DNA of 64,000 nt from Aliikangiella sp965214955 (lineage in GTDB: Bacteria > Pseudomonadota > Gammaproteobacteria > Enterobacterales > Kangiellaceae): assembly GCA_965214955.1 (NCBI GenBank), contig CBDCCU010000001.1:124001-188000 (forward strand), in the 5' to 3' direction. Position numbers and translations under genes: made by a program. Each line of letters begins with the position of its first letter. The first letter of the stretch is position 1. Positions 34,093 through 43,110 of this stretch are shown here, one piece after another. Below the pieces are notes generated by a model, which saw only the letters and a program-made list of their open reading frames with translations, had not been told where the DNA came from and did no database searches.

Positions 34093-34962
34093 TTAAATAA
34101 ACTCTACTTCTAAATTATCAATCAGTCGCGGTTTTCCAAGCCAAGCTGCTGCGGCGATAAGCACTTTTTTATCATCAGGCGTGGCAGTTTCTAATGTTTG
34201 CTGAGAAACTATTTTTAAGTAATCGACTTTAAAGCCATTTTGATTGAGTTTTTCTATTGCTGAATTTTCTGCTTTTTCAAAGGTAACTTTGCTTTTTAGT
34301 TGCTGCTCACAAGCTAATAATGTTTGCCTTAGTATTGCGGCTTGTTCAAATTCTTGCTCTGATAAATAAATATTTCTTGAGCTCATTGCTAGTCCGTTTT
34401 TTTCGCGTAGTATTTCACCACCGATAATTTTTATTGGCATCATTAAATCACTAACCATGGCTTTAATCACTTGAAGTTGCTGGTAGTCTTTTTTGCCAAA
34501 AACGGCAACATCGGGCTGAATGATGTTGAATAAAATATTAACAATGGTTGTTACGCCTAAAAAATGTCCTGGACGACTTGCACCGCATAAACTTTCAGTT
34601 AGTCTATTAACATTAACACTGGTATGAACCTGTTTACCTTGCGGGTAAATATCTTGATTAGTTGGGGTAAATAAAATATCACAACCTGCATCAATTAATT
34701 TTTTAGTGTCTTCTTGTAAGGTTCGTGGATAAGCGTCGAAGTCTTCGTTTGGACCAAATTGAAGTGGGTTAACAAAAATGCTGGCGACAACAATATCGGT
34801 GTGTTTTTTTGCTTGCTCTATTAAAGAGATATGTCCCGCGTGAAGGTTGCCCATGGTTGGCACAAAGCCTATGGTTTTACCTCGTTTTTTTAATGATAAA
34901 ATTTCACTTTGTATTTCTTGCGGTGACGCAAATATTTGTAATGACAATTCTTTTAAGTTCAT
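34093..34962 (-). CDS. panC: Pantothenate synthetase
   Basis: 289 aa (E. coli 283). Joins pantoate and beta-alanine with ATP. FVPTMGNLHAGHISLIEQAK holds the HxGH nucleotide-binding motif, IFVNPLQFGPNEDFDAYPRT the pantoate site, and SSRNIYLS the KMSKS-like element. Immediately follows panB on the minus strand: ATG starts at the base next to the panB stop, so translation is coupled. Confidence 0.96.
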   Translation of the reverse strand: MNLKELSLQIFASPQEIQSEILSLKKRGKTIGFVPTMGNLHAGHISLIEQAKKHTDIVVASIFVNPLQFGPNEDFDAYPRTLQEDTKKLIDAGCDILFTPTNQDIYPQGKQVHTSVNVNRLTESLCGASRPGHFLGVTTIVNILFNIIQPDVAVFGKKDYQQLQVIKAMVSDLMMPIKIIGGEILREKNGLAMSSRNIYLSEQEFEQAAILRQTLLACEQQLKSKVTFEKAENSAIEKLNQNGFKVDYLKIVSQQTLETATPDDKKVLIAAAAWLGKPRLIDNLEVEFI

Positions 34963-35763
34963 TTATTCAAAACTATGTTCGGGTTGTGGAAATTGACGTG
35001 ACTTTACTTGTTTAACATAAAGCTCAATTGCTTCTTTAATATTGCCACTGGTAATATCTTGCATAAAGTTTTTGACAAATTTTGGTTTAAAATTTGCGTT
35101 AATACCAAGCATATCGTGCAATACTAAAACTTGCCCGTCGGTGTTTGCACCTGCACCTATGCCAATGGTTGGTATGGTGAGCTTTTCACTGATTGTTTTA
35201 GCAAGCTGAGCAGGCACACATTCTAAAACTAATAGTTTTGCGCCGGCTTTTTCGAGCGCTAGGGCGTCGTCTATAAGTTGTTTTGCGGCTTGTTTGTCTC
35301 TACCTTGTACATTAAACCCTCCAAGTGCATCAACAGACTGAGGCGTTAATCCAAGGTGTCCGCAAACAGGAATGCCGCGCTCGGTTAATAGCTTAACACT
35401 GTTTAAAAGCCACATACCGCCTTCCAGCTTGACCATATTAGCGCCTGCTTGCATTAACTTGGCTGAGTTATCTAGTGCGTCAACTTCGGTTGCGTAGCTC
35501 ATGTAAGGTAAATCGGCCATTATAAATGCGCTCTCGTTACCATTAGCAACACAATGAGTGTGGTAACACATATCATCCATAGTAACTGGCACTGTGGTTT
35601 CTAACCCCCGAATAACATTACCTAGTGAATCACCTACTAAAATAATTTCTACACCAGCTGATGAAAGTATTTGCGAAAAAGTAGCATCATAAGCGGTGAG
35701 AACCGTAATGGGCTCTTTGTTATCTTTTAGCTTTTGCAAGCTTAGGAGTGTTTGTTTTTTCAT
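34963..35763 (-). CDS. panB: Ketopantoate hydroxymethyltransferase
   Basis: 266 aa (E. coli 264). Transfers a methylene-THF-derived hydroxymethyl group to 2-oxoisovalerate. Features: TVLTAYDATFSQILSSAGVEIILVGDSLGNV with the metal-binding Asp, MVKLEGG, and IGIGAGANTDGQVLVLHDMLGI. First half of the panBC unit; no panD lies in the window. Confidence 0.96.
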   Translation of the reverse strand: MKKQTLLSLQKLKDNKEPITVLTAYDATFSQILSSAGVEIILVGDSLGNVIRGLETTVPVTMDDMCYHTHCVANGNESAFIMADLPYMSYATEVDALDNSAKLMQAGANMVKLEGGMWLLNSVKLLTERGIPVCGHLGLTPQSVDALGGFNVQGRDKQAAKQLIDDALALEKAGAKLLVLECVPAQLAKTISEKLTIPTIGIGAGANTDGQVLVLHDMLGINANFKPKFVKNFMQDITSGNIKEAIELYVKQVKSRQFPQPEHSFE

Positions 35764-35857
35764 TGTTTATTAGCTTTTATCGAGGTAATTAAATTTTAGT
35801 TATTCTCTTATTATTTATCATCTCAGCGAATTGTCCAAATTTATTAAGATCAATAGG

Positions 35858-36514
35858 CTAAATAACTTTAGGATTAAAGTAGTGACGCCCACGGGTTGTC
35901 GTTGCTATGCGCTCTAGCAACTGTTGATAATCGTGTTCATTGTTAACTAAGTCAAGATCGGATGCGTTAACAATTAACAAAGGCGAAGTATCGTAATAGT
36001 GAAAATAATCGGTATAGGCATTGCTGAGTTTGTTAAGGTATTCTTCATTGATGGAATATTCCATTTGAATATTTCTTTGTCGAATTCGCTTGAGCAATAT
36101 ATCGGCGGGTGCTTGCAGATAAATCACCAGATCAGGCTGCGGGGCATTAATGGTTAAGTTATTATAAACTTGTTGGTAAAGTGCCATTTCGTCTCGATTA
36201 AGCGTTACTTGGGCAAAAAGTTTGTCTTTATCAATTAAAAAATCAGCAATATGACAGTTGATAAACATATCTTCTTGGATCACTTCTTTTAATTGCTGGC
36301 AGCGTTGAAACAAAAAGAATAATTGAGCTGGTAGCGCTCCTGCGCGAGGATCTTGATAAAATTTTTCTAAAAAGGGATTTTCCTCGGCCTTTTCCCGCAA
36401 CAATTCGGCATTAAAAGTTTGTGCTAACTTTTTTGCCAGTGATGTTTTGCCTACTCCTATTGGGCCTTCTACGGCAATAAAAGATTGCTGGGAAGAAAAG
36501 CTTTGTTGACTCAC
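35858..36514 (-). CDS. Deoxynucleoside kinase
   Basis: 218 aa. Deoxyadenosine/deoxyguanosine-type kinase family: P-loop AVEGPIGVGKTSLAKKL, the substrate-binding stretch EENPFLEKFYQDP, LIYLQAPADILLKRIRQRNIQMEYSINEEYL (ERS-like DRS and lid Arg region). It would phosphorylate salvaged deoxynucleosides; the specificity cannot be read from sequence. The start overlaps the folK stop by 4 bp. A gene of this type commonly sits between folK and panB in this group of bacteria. Confidence 0.85.
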   Translation of the reverse strand: MSQQSFSSQQSFIAVEGPIGVGKTSLAKKLAQTFNAELLREKAEENPFLEKFYQDPRAGALPAQLFFLFQRCQQLKEVIQEDMFINCHIADFLIDKDKLFAQVTLNRDEMALYQQVYNNLTINAPQPDLVIYLQAPADILLKRIRQRNIQMEYSINEEYLNKLSNAYTDYFHYYDTSPLLIVNASDLDLVNNEHDYQQLLERIATTTRGRHYFNPKVI

Positions 36515-36999
36515 AGTTTTGTTATTCCTTGGTTACCAATTTGTGCGGCAAGGTTAGCAACTTTTTCGCCGCTGGGTAAAACTAAGTTAGGTGCAATTTC
36601 TAAAAGCGGTATTAATACAAAATTTCGCTCTTTCATTCCATAATGGGGAACGGTTAAACGCTTGGTGTTGAGTTTTAGATTATCAATTAACAAGATATCC
36701 AAATCAAGGGTTCTTGCTCCCCAGCGTTCGTTTTTTCTGACTCTGCCATGTTCAAGTTCTATTGTTTGTAGTTTATCTAATAATACTATTGGTTGCAGAT
36801 TTGTTGAAATTTGAATAACGGCATTAATGTATTGAGGCTGATCGCTAGGCCCCATTGGTTGGCTAATATAAAGGCTTGAGCGACTAATCAGTTGTGAGCT
36901 TTCGAGTTGTTCGATTGCTTTAATTGCCGTTAATATTTGGTTTTTAGGATCAGCTAAGTTTGAGCCTAAAGCAATATAAGCTTGAGTATTATTGCGCAT
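36511..36999 (-). CDS. folK: Dihydropterin pyrophosphokinase
   Basis: 162 aa (E. coli HPPK 159). Pyrophosphorylates 6-hydroxymethyl-dihydropterin in folate synthesis. YIALGSNLADP at the N-terminus, SSLYISQPMGPSDQPQYINAVI, and the metal-binding RWGARTLDLDILL are all present. The start at ATG 36999 (MRNNTQAYIALGSN) is chosen because the family starts there; the frame is open further upstream only inside pcnB. Overlaps the pcnB end by 11 bp. Confidence 0.95.
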   Translation of the reverse strand: MRNNTQAYIALGSNLADPKNQILTAIKAIEQLESSQLISRSSLYISQPMGPSDQPQYINAVIQISTNLQPIVLLDKLQTIELEHGRVRKNERWGARTLDLDILLIDNLKLNTKRLTVPHYGMKERNFVLIPLLEIAPNLVLPSGEKVANLAAQIGNQGITKL

Positions 37000-38449
37000 T
37001 ATTTTTCGATGGGTTACTGGAATTGCGACGGCGACGATAATTGTTTTTATTACCTCTGTTATTTTTTCTTCCCTTAGCACTATTCCCTTTAGAACTGCTT
37101 CCTTTATTTTGATTAACCGAATTAATCATCTTCAATTGTTGTTCAAACGAGGCTGCTTGAATTTTTGTCCACCACTCAACTAATGGTTTGAGTGATTCGT
37201 CGCTGTAAGAGCGTAAAAGCATAAAGTCGTATGCGGCTCTAAATTTTGGAGCTTGTAATAAACTTTCAACATTTTTACGTTTGCGGTTTAAAAAGCGGTG
37301 TTGCATAAACCAAATATCTTTCATTACCATAGAAAAACGTTTTGGAATAGCAATAGACTGCACTTGTTTTTCGAGCACCTTGGCAGCGGCTTTGTGCATG
37401 GCATCTTGTTTTGTCATACCACGACTTAAGTTTATTTGGTTTTGTTCGTTAAGTGGCGCCCATAAAAATACGGCAAATAAAAATGCAGGTGTTACGGCTT
37501 GCTCATTAGCGATCCTTTTATCGGTATTAATTAGTGCCGCATCAATAAATTTGTTGATACTTTTATTTTTATCTTTATTTTTAGAATGGCTTAAACATTT
37601 AATTGTTTGCGGAAAAAGTTGTGAAGCCAGCTGATACTTGCATAACGCATGAAAAGTTTTATAGGCAAAACCTGCTAGCAAAAGTTTATTCGACTCATCC
37701 CAAAGCCTTGCCGAAGAAACATGCTCTAAAAGACTGGCCATTGATGCTATTGGCGCTGCTGTTTGTGGCTCAATATTAAGACTTAGTTTTACACTTAGTC
37801 GAACAGCGCGCAGCATTCTAACTGGATCTTCGGTGTAGCGAGATTTTGGCTCACCGATTAATCGTAGCTGATTTTTTTGTAGATCTTCTATACCACCAAC
37901 ATGATCAATAACAGTAAAGTTTTTACTGGAATAAAAAAGTGCATTAACGGTAAAGTCGCGTCTTTGCGCATCATCTTCTATAGAGCCATAGACATTATCT
38001 CTAACAAGCATACCTTGCTCGCTTACTTTAGCGCGTTGATTATTTGTGTTTTTGCTTTCTTTATGGGCGGCTCTAAAGGTGGCTACTTCAATCACTTCAC
38101 GTCCAAATAAAATATGAGCAAGTCTAAATCGGCGACCAATTAAGCGGCAGTTTTTAAACAGTTTGGATATTTGTTCGGGGGTGGCATTGGTGGCAATGTC
38201 AAAATCTTTGGGTGATAAATTAAGCAAAATATCACGCACACCACCACCCACTAAATAAGCTTCATAGCCCGCATTATTAAGACGGCTTAAAACCTTTAAA
38301 GCACTATTGCTAATTTTTTTTCGCGACACATTATGCTGATCGCGGCTTAAAGTAATAGGTTCAGCTAATAGGCTATCGCCAGATGATTTAGCACGGGTTA
38401 AATATTGATCTTTTTTTTGACTAAGCTTTTGCCAAAATCGGTTTAACAT
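36989..38449 (-). CDS. pcnB: Poly(A) polymerase I
   Basis: 486 aa (E. coli about 465). Adds 3' poly(A) tails to RNA to promote decay. Nucleotidyltransferase core AYLVGGGVRDILLNLSPKDFDIATNATPEQ with the catalytic DxD, an RNA-binding middle domain (GSIEDDAQRRDFTVNALFY; EDPVRMLRAVRLSVKL), and a strongly basic, Ser/Asn-rich C-terminal tail (RGNKNNYRRRR). The tail distinguishes it from CCA-adding enzymes. First gene of pcnB-folK-dNK-panBC. Confidence 0.94.
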   Translation of the reverse strand: MLNRFWQKLSQKKDQYLTRAKSSGDSLLAEPITLSRDQHNVSRKKISNSALKVLSRLNNAGYEAYLVGGGVRDILLNLSPKDFDIATNATPEQISKLFKNCRLIGRRFRLAHILFGREVIEVATFRAAHKESKNTNNQRAKVSEQGMLVRDNVYGSIEDDAQRRDFTVNALFYSSKNFTVIDHVGGIEDLQKNQLRLIGEPKSRYTEDPVRMLRAVRLSVKLSLNIEPQTAAPIASMASLLEHVSSARLWDESNKLLLAGFAYKTFHALCKYQLASQLFPQTIKCLSHSKNKDKNKSINKFIDAALINTDKRIANEQAVTPAFLFAVFLWAPLNEQNQINLSRGMTKQDAMHKAAAKVLEKQVQSIAIPKRFSMVMKDIWFMQHRFLNRKRKNVESLLQAPKFRAAYDFMLLRSYSDESLKPLVEWWTKIQAASFEQQLKMINSVNQNKGSSSKGNSAKGRKNNRGNKNNYRRRRNSSNPSKNNAQ

Positions 38450-38475
38450 TCAATGACTCTTATCAATATTTAAGG

Positions 38476-39759
38476 TTAGTTTAGGCTATTTAATAGCTGG
38501 GCAATGCTTCTTGTGCCTCTGCCCGTTGCGCCAGCAGACCAATGCGAATTAGCTGAATTAAAATAGCAAGCAGCCAAGTCTAAATGCATCCAACCACTTC
38601 GAGGGTTAGTTAAAAAACGTGATAAAAACCCTGCGGCATTACTTGCTCCACCAGCCCCACCACCAGATATTGGTTTACTATTGGCTGTGTCGGCATAAGG
38701 TGAAGGACAGTTGTGTTGATGGCTCATGTTAAGTGGTAGTCGCCAGCAAAGATCAAAGGTGCTTTCGGCTATAGATTGATATTTTTGAGCTAAATAATCA
38801 TCCATGGTAAATAGCGCATTGTAATCTTCGCCAACGGCTACGACAGCGGCGCCATCAATAATTAATGGTGATTCTGAATTAGTGGCATCAATTAATCCAT
38901 CGGCTAATACCAATCGGCCTTCGGCATCGGTGTTAACCACTTCAACCGAAACACCATTACGATATTCTAAAATATCCGATAACTTGTAAGCATCACCACT
39001 AACTAGGTTTTCTGCACAGCATAAAATGAGTCGAATATTTTTATTAAGGCCACTTTTAATCGCTAAAGCTAATGCTCCTGCAACGGTTGCTGCGCCGCCC
39101 ATATCTGATTTCATGTGGAGCATTCCTTGGCTGCTTTTTAAGCTATAGCCGCCACTGTCAAAAGTAATTCCTTTGCCTACTAGTACGGCTGAGGGTGCTG
39201 AATTATCAGGGTTTGGTTTATAGTCTAGCACTAATAAGGCTGGTTTTTGTTTGCTACCTTTTCCAACATTATAAATACCCGTATAGCCTTGCTGTTTAAG
39301 TGCTTTACCCGAAATAATTTCAAAACTTACATGCTCAGGTGCTAAATCACTAATATATTCGCCTACTTGGTTAGCTAGTGATATCGGGTAAATTGATTGC
39401 GGTGGCGTGTTAATTAAATTTTTTACCCATTGATAAGTGCTCACTAGGTTTTGCAAATGTTGGTGATCATCAGAGTTAAGTTGAGCAAATCGTAGCTCTG
39501 GTATTCCTTTGGGATCACTCAATCCTTGCCAAAAATGCCATTGAGATTCTAAAGTCCAGTCGCCAACAAGCTCAATAATACTGAGCTTTAACCCTGCAAT
39601 TTTTCGCGCCGCTTTTTGAATTTGACCTAGTGATTCGCTGTTATCCACTAAATCATTGACATAAATGGTAGCACCTAGTTCAGTAAAAGATATGCTGTTT
39701 TTCTGCCAAGCAGGCGGAGCTGAACTAGACGATAGTAAAACTTGAAAAACTTGACTCAT
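38476..39759 (-). CDS. pepB: M17 leucyl aminopeptidase family, PepB-like
   Basis: 427 aa, the length of E. coli PepB. Two-zinc cytosolic aminopeptidase: GKGITFDSGGYSLKS and MKSDMGGAATVAGAL hold metal ligands and the catalytic Lys, NTDAEGRLVLADGLID the signature with ligands, and GFLSRF / WMHLDLAACYF lie near the end. The usual ATLTG stretch after DAEGR reads IIDGAAVVAVG here, a small divergence. PepB-type peptidases favour acidic N-termini. Confidence 0.88.
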   Translation of the reverse strand: MSQVFQVLLSSSSAPPAWQKNSISFTELGATIYVNDLVDNSESLGQIQKAARKIAGLKLSIIELVGDWTLESQWHFWQGLSDPKGIPELRFAQLNSDDHQHLQNLVSTYQWVKNLINTPPQSIYPISLANQVGEYISDLAPEHVSFEIISGKALKQQGYTGIYNVGKGSKQKPALLVLDYKPNPDNSAPSAVLVGKGITFDSGGYSLKSSQGMLHMKSDMGGAATVAGALALAIKSGLNKNIRLILCCAENLVSGDAYKLSDILEYRNGVSVEVVNTDAEGRLVLADGLIDATNSESPLIIDGAAVVAVGEDYNALFTMDDYLAQKYQSIAESTFDLCWRLPLNMSHQHNCPSPYADTANSKPISGGGAGGASNAAGFLSRFLTNPRSGWMHLDLAACYFNSANSHWSAGATGRGTRSIAQLLNSLN

Positions 39760-39812
39760 TTATGATTCCTTGTAGTGCTTAATTGTAGCGCTTAACTTGG
39801 CGATGTTAATGT

Positions 39813-40400
39813 TTAGTCTAAGAGATGGCCTAGCTTACCATGTTTGGTTGATAGGTAGTTTTCATTATGTGGGTTTTTTCCATACATTAATGGTACTCTT
39901 TCTACCACATCAATGTTGGCATCTTTTAGCGCTTGCATTTTTCTTGGGTTATTTGTCATTAGCTTAACGCTGTTTACACCCATAGATTCTAGTAGTTCAG
40001 CGGCAACTTCAAAGCTGCGTAAGTCAGCCGCAAAACCCAAGTTTAAGTTAGCTTCAACGGTATCTTGACCTTGATCTTGCAAAGCGTAAGCTCTTATTTT
40101 GTTAACTAAGCCTATTCCTCGCCCCTCTTGACGCAGATAAATAATAGCACCGCGACCCACTTCGGCTATTTTTTGCATGGCGGCTTCAAGCTGAGGACCA
40201 CAATCACAGCGCAGGCTCGAAAATGCATCACCAGTTAAACATTCAGAATGAACACGAATTAATAGAGGCTCATTATTATCTAAATTGCCCATACTTAAGG
40301 CAGTGTGCTCTTTGTTATCAGAGGTTTTTTCAAGAACATGAATGGTAAAATCGCCCCATCTTGTAGGGAGCTTGGCAGTAATTGTATCTGTTTGACTCAT
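39813..40400 (-). CDS. ribA: GTP cyclohydrolase II, stand-alone
   Basis: 195 aa (E. coli 196). First step of riboflavin synthesis: GTP to the pyrimidinone plus formate. Zinc ligands in ECLTGDAFSSLRCDCG, catalytic IIYLRQEGRGIGLVNKI with the conserved Arg and Tyr, and LGFAADLRSFEVAAELL. Start ATG 40400 (MSQTDTITAK) is preferred over a TTG six codons upstream. This intact enzyme complements the RibBA at 52009, whose own cyclohydrolase half lacks these motifs. Confidence 0.95.
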   Translation of the reverse strand: MSQTDTITAKLPTRWGDFTIHVLEKTSDNKEHTALSMGNLDNNEPLLIRVHSECLTGDAFSSLRCDCGPQLEAAMQKIAEVGRGAIIYLRQEGRGIGLVNKIRAYALQDQGQDTVEANLNLGFAADLRSFEVAAELLESMGVNSVKLMTNNPRKMQALKDANIDVVERVPLMYGKNPHNENYLSTKHGKLGHLLD

Positions 40401-40934
40401 AAAGTAGCTTAAAAGCAATAAATATTTGATAGTGATGATTGGCGCATTCTAGCCTAATTTCAATAAGATTAATATGTTATACCCGTTCTACTTCAAGATG
40501 CATGTTTCAGCAAGGCAGTAAGCCATCCTATTTGAGGCATTAATGCACAGGATTAGTCATTCTAATTCAAGCATTGATAACGAAAAAGAGGTTGGCTTAC
40601 TGTCTTGCCCTTCGGGTGCTCAGCCAAAAAGCTTGCACTGCACTGCAGCTTTTGAAAAGGGCTTGCCATTTCCTGCAAGCTGCGCCTTGTTCAAACTTTT
40701 TGGCTGAACACTGTAACAAGCATCTTGAAGTAGAACGGGTATAGTAAGCATATGAAGATTACGATTTAAATGCTGCTGAATAGATAATAAAAATGTAACT
40801 GCAATAAGAAATGCCGTAATTTATGCTAAAAAATTGTTTTAATTTCAATAGAATAGTTGTTAAAGTGTATCTAGATTCTACCTTTTATGTCATTCTGTAT
40901 GGTAGATGGAATTTAAATGTTGAGGCAATAAACT
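40401..40934. other. Gene-free region containing a MITE-like element
   Basis: 534 bases without a gene. It holds the 266-bp inverted-repeat element described separately (40478-40743). From 40744 to 40934 I see only AT-rich sequence with a split inverted repeat (TCTACC ... GGTAGA near 40877-40909), possibly part of the promoter of the next gene. Confidence 0.6.
40478..40743. mobile_element. MITE-like element with 24-bp perfect terminal inverted repeats
   Basis: The left end (40478-40501, beginning TATACCCGTTCTACTTCAAG) and right end (40720-40743, ending CTTGAAGTAGAACGGGTATA) are perfect inverted repeats over 24 bases. The outer TA could be a duplicated target. No coding frame is inside. Internal inverted repeats add arms: GGCAGTAAGCCA near 40515 with TGGCTTACTGTCTTGCC near 40603, and CAGCCAAAAAGCTTG near 40621 with CAAACTTTTTGGCTG near 40692. 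A diverged copy is at 63064-63220 and end-like fragments at 58725-58747 and 60678-60701. It would need a transposase in trans. Confidence 0.75.
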
Positions 40935-41198
40935 ATGGCAAAGTGGGTAACTGAACAGCTCGAAGCGCTACTTGTGCAACTAAATGAAGTTCCATATACC
41001 GACGATAGAGACAACAAGCAGTTAACTATTTTAATGAATGGTTTTATGCGAATTAATAATCAGGCTATGGATAAAGCGGCAAGTAAAAGCAAACAGCAAA
41101 TTGAGAATATTTCGGTAGAAGATTTCTCCGAGGAAAGTTTAGCATTAAATGAAGATGCATCCGCTGATGAGTTAACTCGCTTAAGACCCATCAAATAA
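40935..41198 (+). CDS. Unrecognised 87-aa acidic protein
   Basis: I do not recognise this protein. It begins MAKWVTEQLEALLVQLNEVPYTDDRDNKQLTIL, is soluble, has no signal peptide, and becomes acidic toward the C-terminus (VEDFSEESLALNEDASADELTRLRP). It has GAGG-like purines before ATG 40935. It converges on the GGDEF-EAL gene with an 11-bp gap. The even amino-acid use and clean start suggest a real gene. Confidence 0.55.
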   Translation: MAKWVTEQLEALLVQLNEVPYTDDRDNKQLTILMNGFMRINNQAMDKAASKSKQQIENISVEDFSEESLALNEDASADELTRLRPIK

Positions 41199-41208
41199 AA
41201 ATAATTGC

Positions 41209-43110
41209 TCAACAGATCCTAATTGTTTTAAACAGTTTGGTTATTGAGTTGCTACTCATTGGTTTGTAGTAATAAAATCCTTGTATATAGTCACAATTTT
41301 TCAGTGTTAAATAATCAACAATTTGTTTATTTTCAACCCCTTCTGCGACAACACATAATTGTATGTTATGAGCTAAAGAGATGATCCCACTAACAAGAGA
41401 GTCTTTAGTGGGGTTAGTGCCTAGCTCTAAAATAAATGAGCGATCAATTTTCAGACAATCAACAGGAAGCTTTTGAATATATTGTAGTGATGAATAGCCA
41501 GTTCCAAAATCATCTATTGATATTGTTGAACCTAAGCGCTTAAGACTTTCTAAAACATTGTGAGCCACTCTAAAATCTTCTAGTAAAATAGATTCAGTAA
41601 TTTCCCAATCAATTTCTTTTCCTGATAGATTATGCTTTTTTAGTATGTGATTAACTTTTTCGACAAAATCATGTTCTTTAATTTGGTGGGCAGAAAGATT
41701 AATGGCGATTTTTATTTCAGCTTGAACATTGGTTTTCCAATAAGCTATTTGCTTGGCAACCGTTTCAATCACCCAATAACCAATCTCAACAATTAGCCCA
41801 ATTTTTTCGGCTAATGGAATAAACTGGGCTGGAGATATTATTTGATTTGACGAAGTTGTCCACCTAAGCAGCGCTTCTGCTTCGTTTAACTTGTTATCGC
41901 TTAAATGCACTTTGGGTTGGTAGTATATTTCTAATTGTTTTTTATCAAGTGCAACTCTTAGTTTGTTTTCTAAATTCAAGCTATAATAGGCAAGTTTTTC
42001 CAGCTCTTTATCAAAAAAACGAAAACAGCTTCCACCACTTTTTTTTGCCGAATACATTGCTAAATCAGCTTTTCTGATCAGCTCTTCACTATTTAGGCTA
42101 TCGTTGGGATAAAGACTAATACCGATACTGCTAGAAATATAATATTTATTATTATCGATTTTAAAATAACTTTGTAAGCTCTTAATTATTTTAGTGCTAA
42201 TTTTAGAAACGATATCAGTATTATTTTTAACACTAATGATCACAACAAACTCATCACCACCTAGCCTGCCTAGTGTGTCAGACTCTCTAAGGTTACTGCT
42301 AATTCGCTCTGCGACATCAATTAATAGTATATCCCCTTTTGTGTGTCCTAAAGTGTCGTTAACTTTTTTAAAACCATCTAAATCAATAAACAAAACTGCA
42401 ACTATTGAATTGTCACGATTTGCACGATGAATATTTTGTGATAATCGATCTAATAACAGTAGCCGATTAGGCAGGCTTGTTAGAGAATCGTGGTAGGCTC
42501 GATGTTTTAATAATAACTCATTTTCTTTTTCTTTGGTGACATCTCTAAAACACCAAACACGACCATGTAGTTTTTGATTAATAATTTGAGCCGAAGAATG
42601 AAACTCTAATATTTGTCCGCTTTTGAGTTCTAAAATACCAGATAAGTCAATTTTAGAATTATTTTTTAAAGCTTTAAACTGGGTTAATAAATACTGTGGC
42701 TTTGGAATAACACGCAGTAATTTTCTAATGCTTTGTGGGTTAAAAGAAGTCTCAGTTGCAAATATATCACCAAACATTTTTTGTGCCATATGATTTTCGC
42801 GCAACAGACGGCCGCTTTTATCAAACCCTAAAATTGCCTCGCCTGTGGAATCAAAAATACTATTTAACACCGACATAGAGTCTTCGAGTTTATTATGAGT
42901 GGTTTCTAGTAAAGCTAATTTAGAGCGAAGCACTCGGTTTCTTTCGTTAAGTTCTTCAGAGGTTAGATCTAACGATCTTTCAATAATATCTTTTTCTTGA
43001 TCATGATCTTTATAAGCCCGATTAACATCTCTTAAAAATGCCAGTGCCTCTTCTTGATGTTTAAAATCAAGTTTGTGTCGTTTTAATTGGCGTTTTAAAA
43101 GTCGGTGCAT
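41209..43110 (-). CDS. PAS-GGDEF-EAL cyclic-di-GMP enzyme
   Basis: A 633-aa cytosolic protein. An N-terminal coiled coil (about 1-80, Lys/Glu rich), a PAS domain (about 82-200: LNSIFDSTGEAILGFDKSGRLL), GGDEF (about 205-365: YHDSLTSLPNRLLLLDRL, intact active site GRLGGDEFVVI), EAL (about 380-625: NEAEALLRW, INLSAHQI, WEITESILLED, SIDDFGTGYSSL, LKIDRSFI, VAEGVENK, GFYYYKP). Both catalytic sites look complete, so it could make or degrade c-di-GMP. Its ATG follows directly after the FIST gene stop, so the two are coupled. Confidence 0.9.
   Translation of the reverse strand: MHRLLKRQLKRHKLDFKHQEEALAFLRDVNRAYKDHDQEKDIIERSLDLTSEELNERNRVLRSKLALLETTHNKLEDSMSVLNSIFDSTGEAILGFDKSGRLLRENHMAQKMFGDIFATETSFNPQSIRKLLRVIPKPQYLLTQFKALKNNSKIDLSGILELKSGQILEFHSSAQIINQKLHGRVWCFRDVTKEKENELLLKHRAYHDSLTSLPNRLLLLDRLSQNIHRANRDNSIVAVLFIDLDGFKKVNDTLGHTKGDILLIDVAERISSNLRESDTLGRLGGDEFVVIISVKNNTDIVSKISTKIIKSLQSYFKIDNNKYYISSSIGISLYPNDSLNSEELIRKADLAMYSAKKSGGSCFRFFDKELEKLAYYSLNLENKLRVALDKKQLEIYYQPKVHLSDNKLNEAEALLRWTTSSNQIISPAQFIPLAEKIGLIVEIGYWVIETVAKQIAYWKTNVQAEIKIAINLSAHQIKEHDFVEKVNHILKKHNLSGKEIDWEITESILLEDFRVAHNVLESLKRLGSTISIDDFGTGYSSLQYIQKLPVDCLKIDRSFILELGTNPTKDSLVSGIISLAHNIQLCVVAEGVENKQIVDYLTLKNCDYIQGFYYYKPMSSNSITKLFKTIRIC

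Noticed and set aside
36999..37080. N-terminal extension of FolK
   Set aside because: The extra 27 residues are the overlap with pcnB in another frame; the family starts at MRNNTQAYIALGSN.
40478..40743. An insertion sequence with transposase
   Set aside because: No open frame or transposase motif is present in the 266 bp, so only a non-autonomous element is supported.
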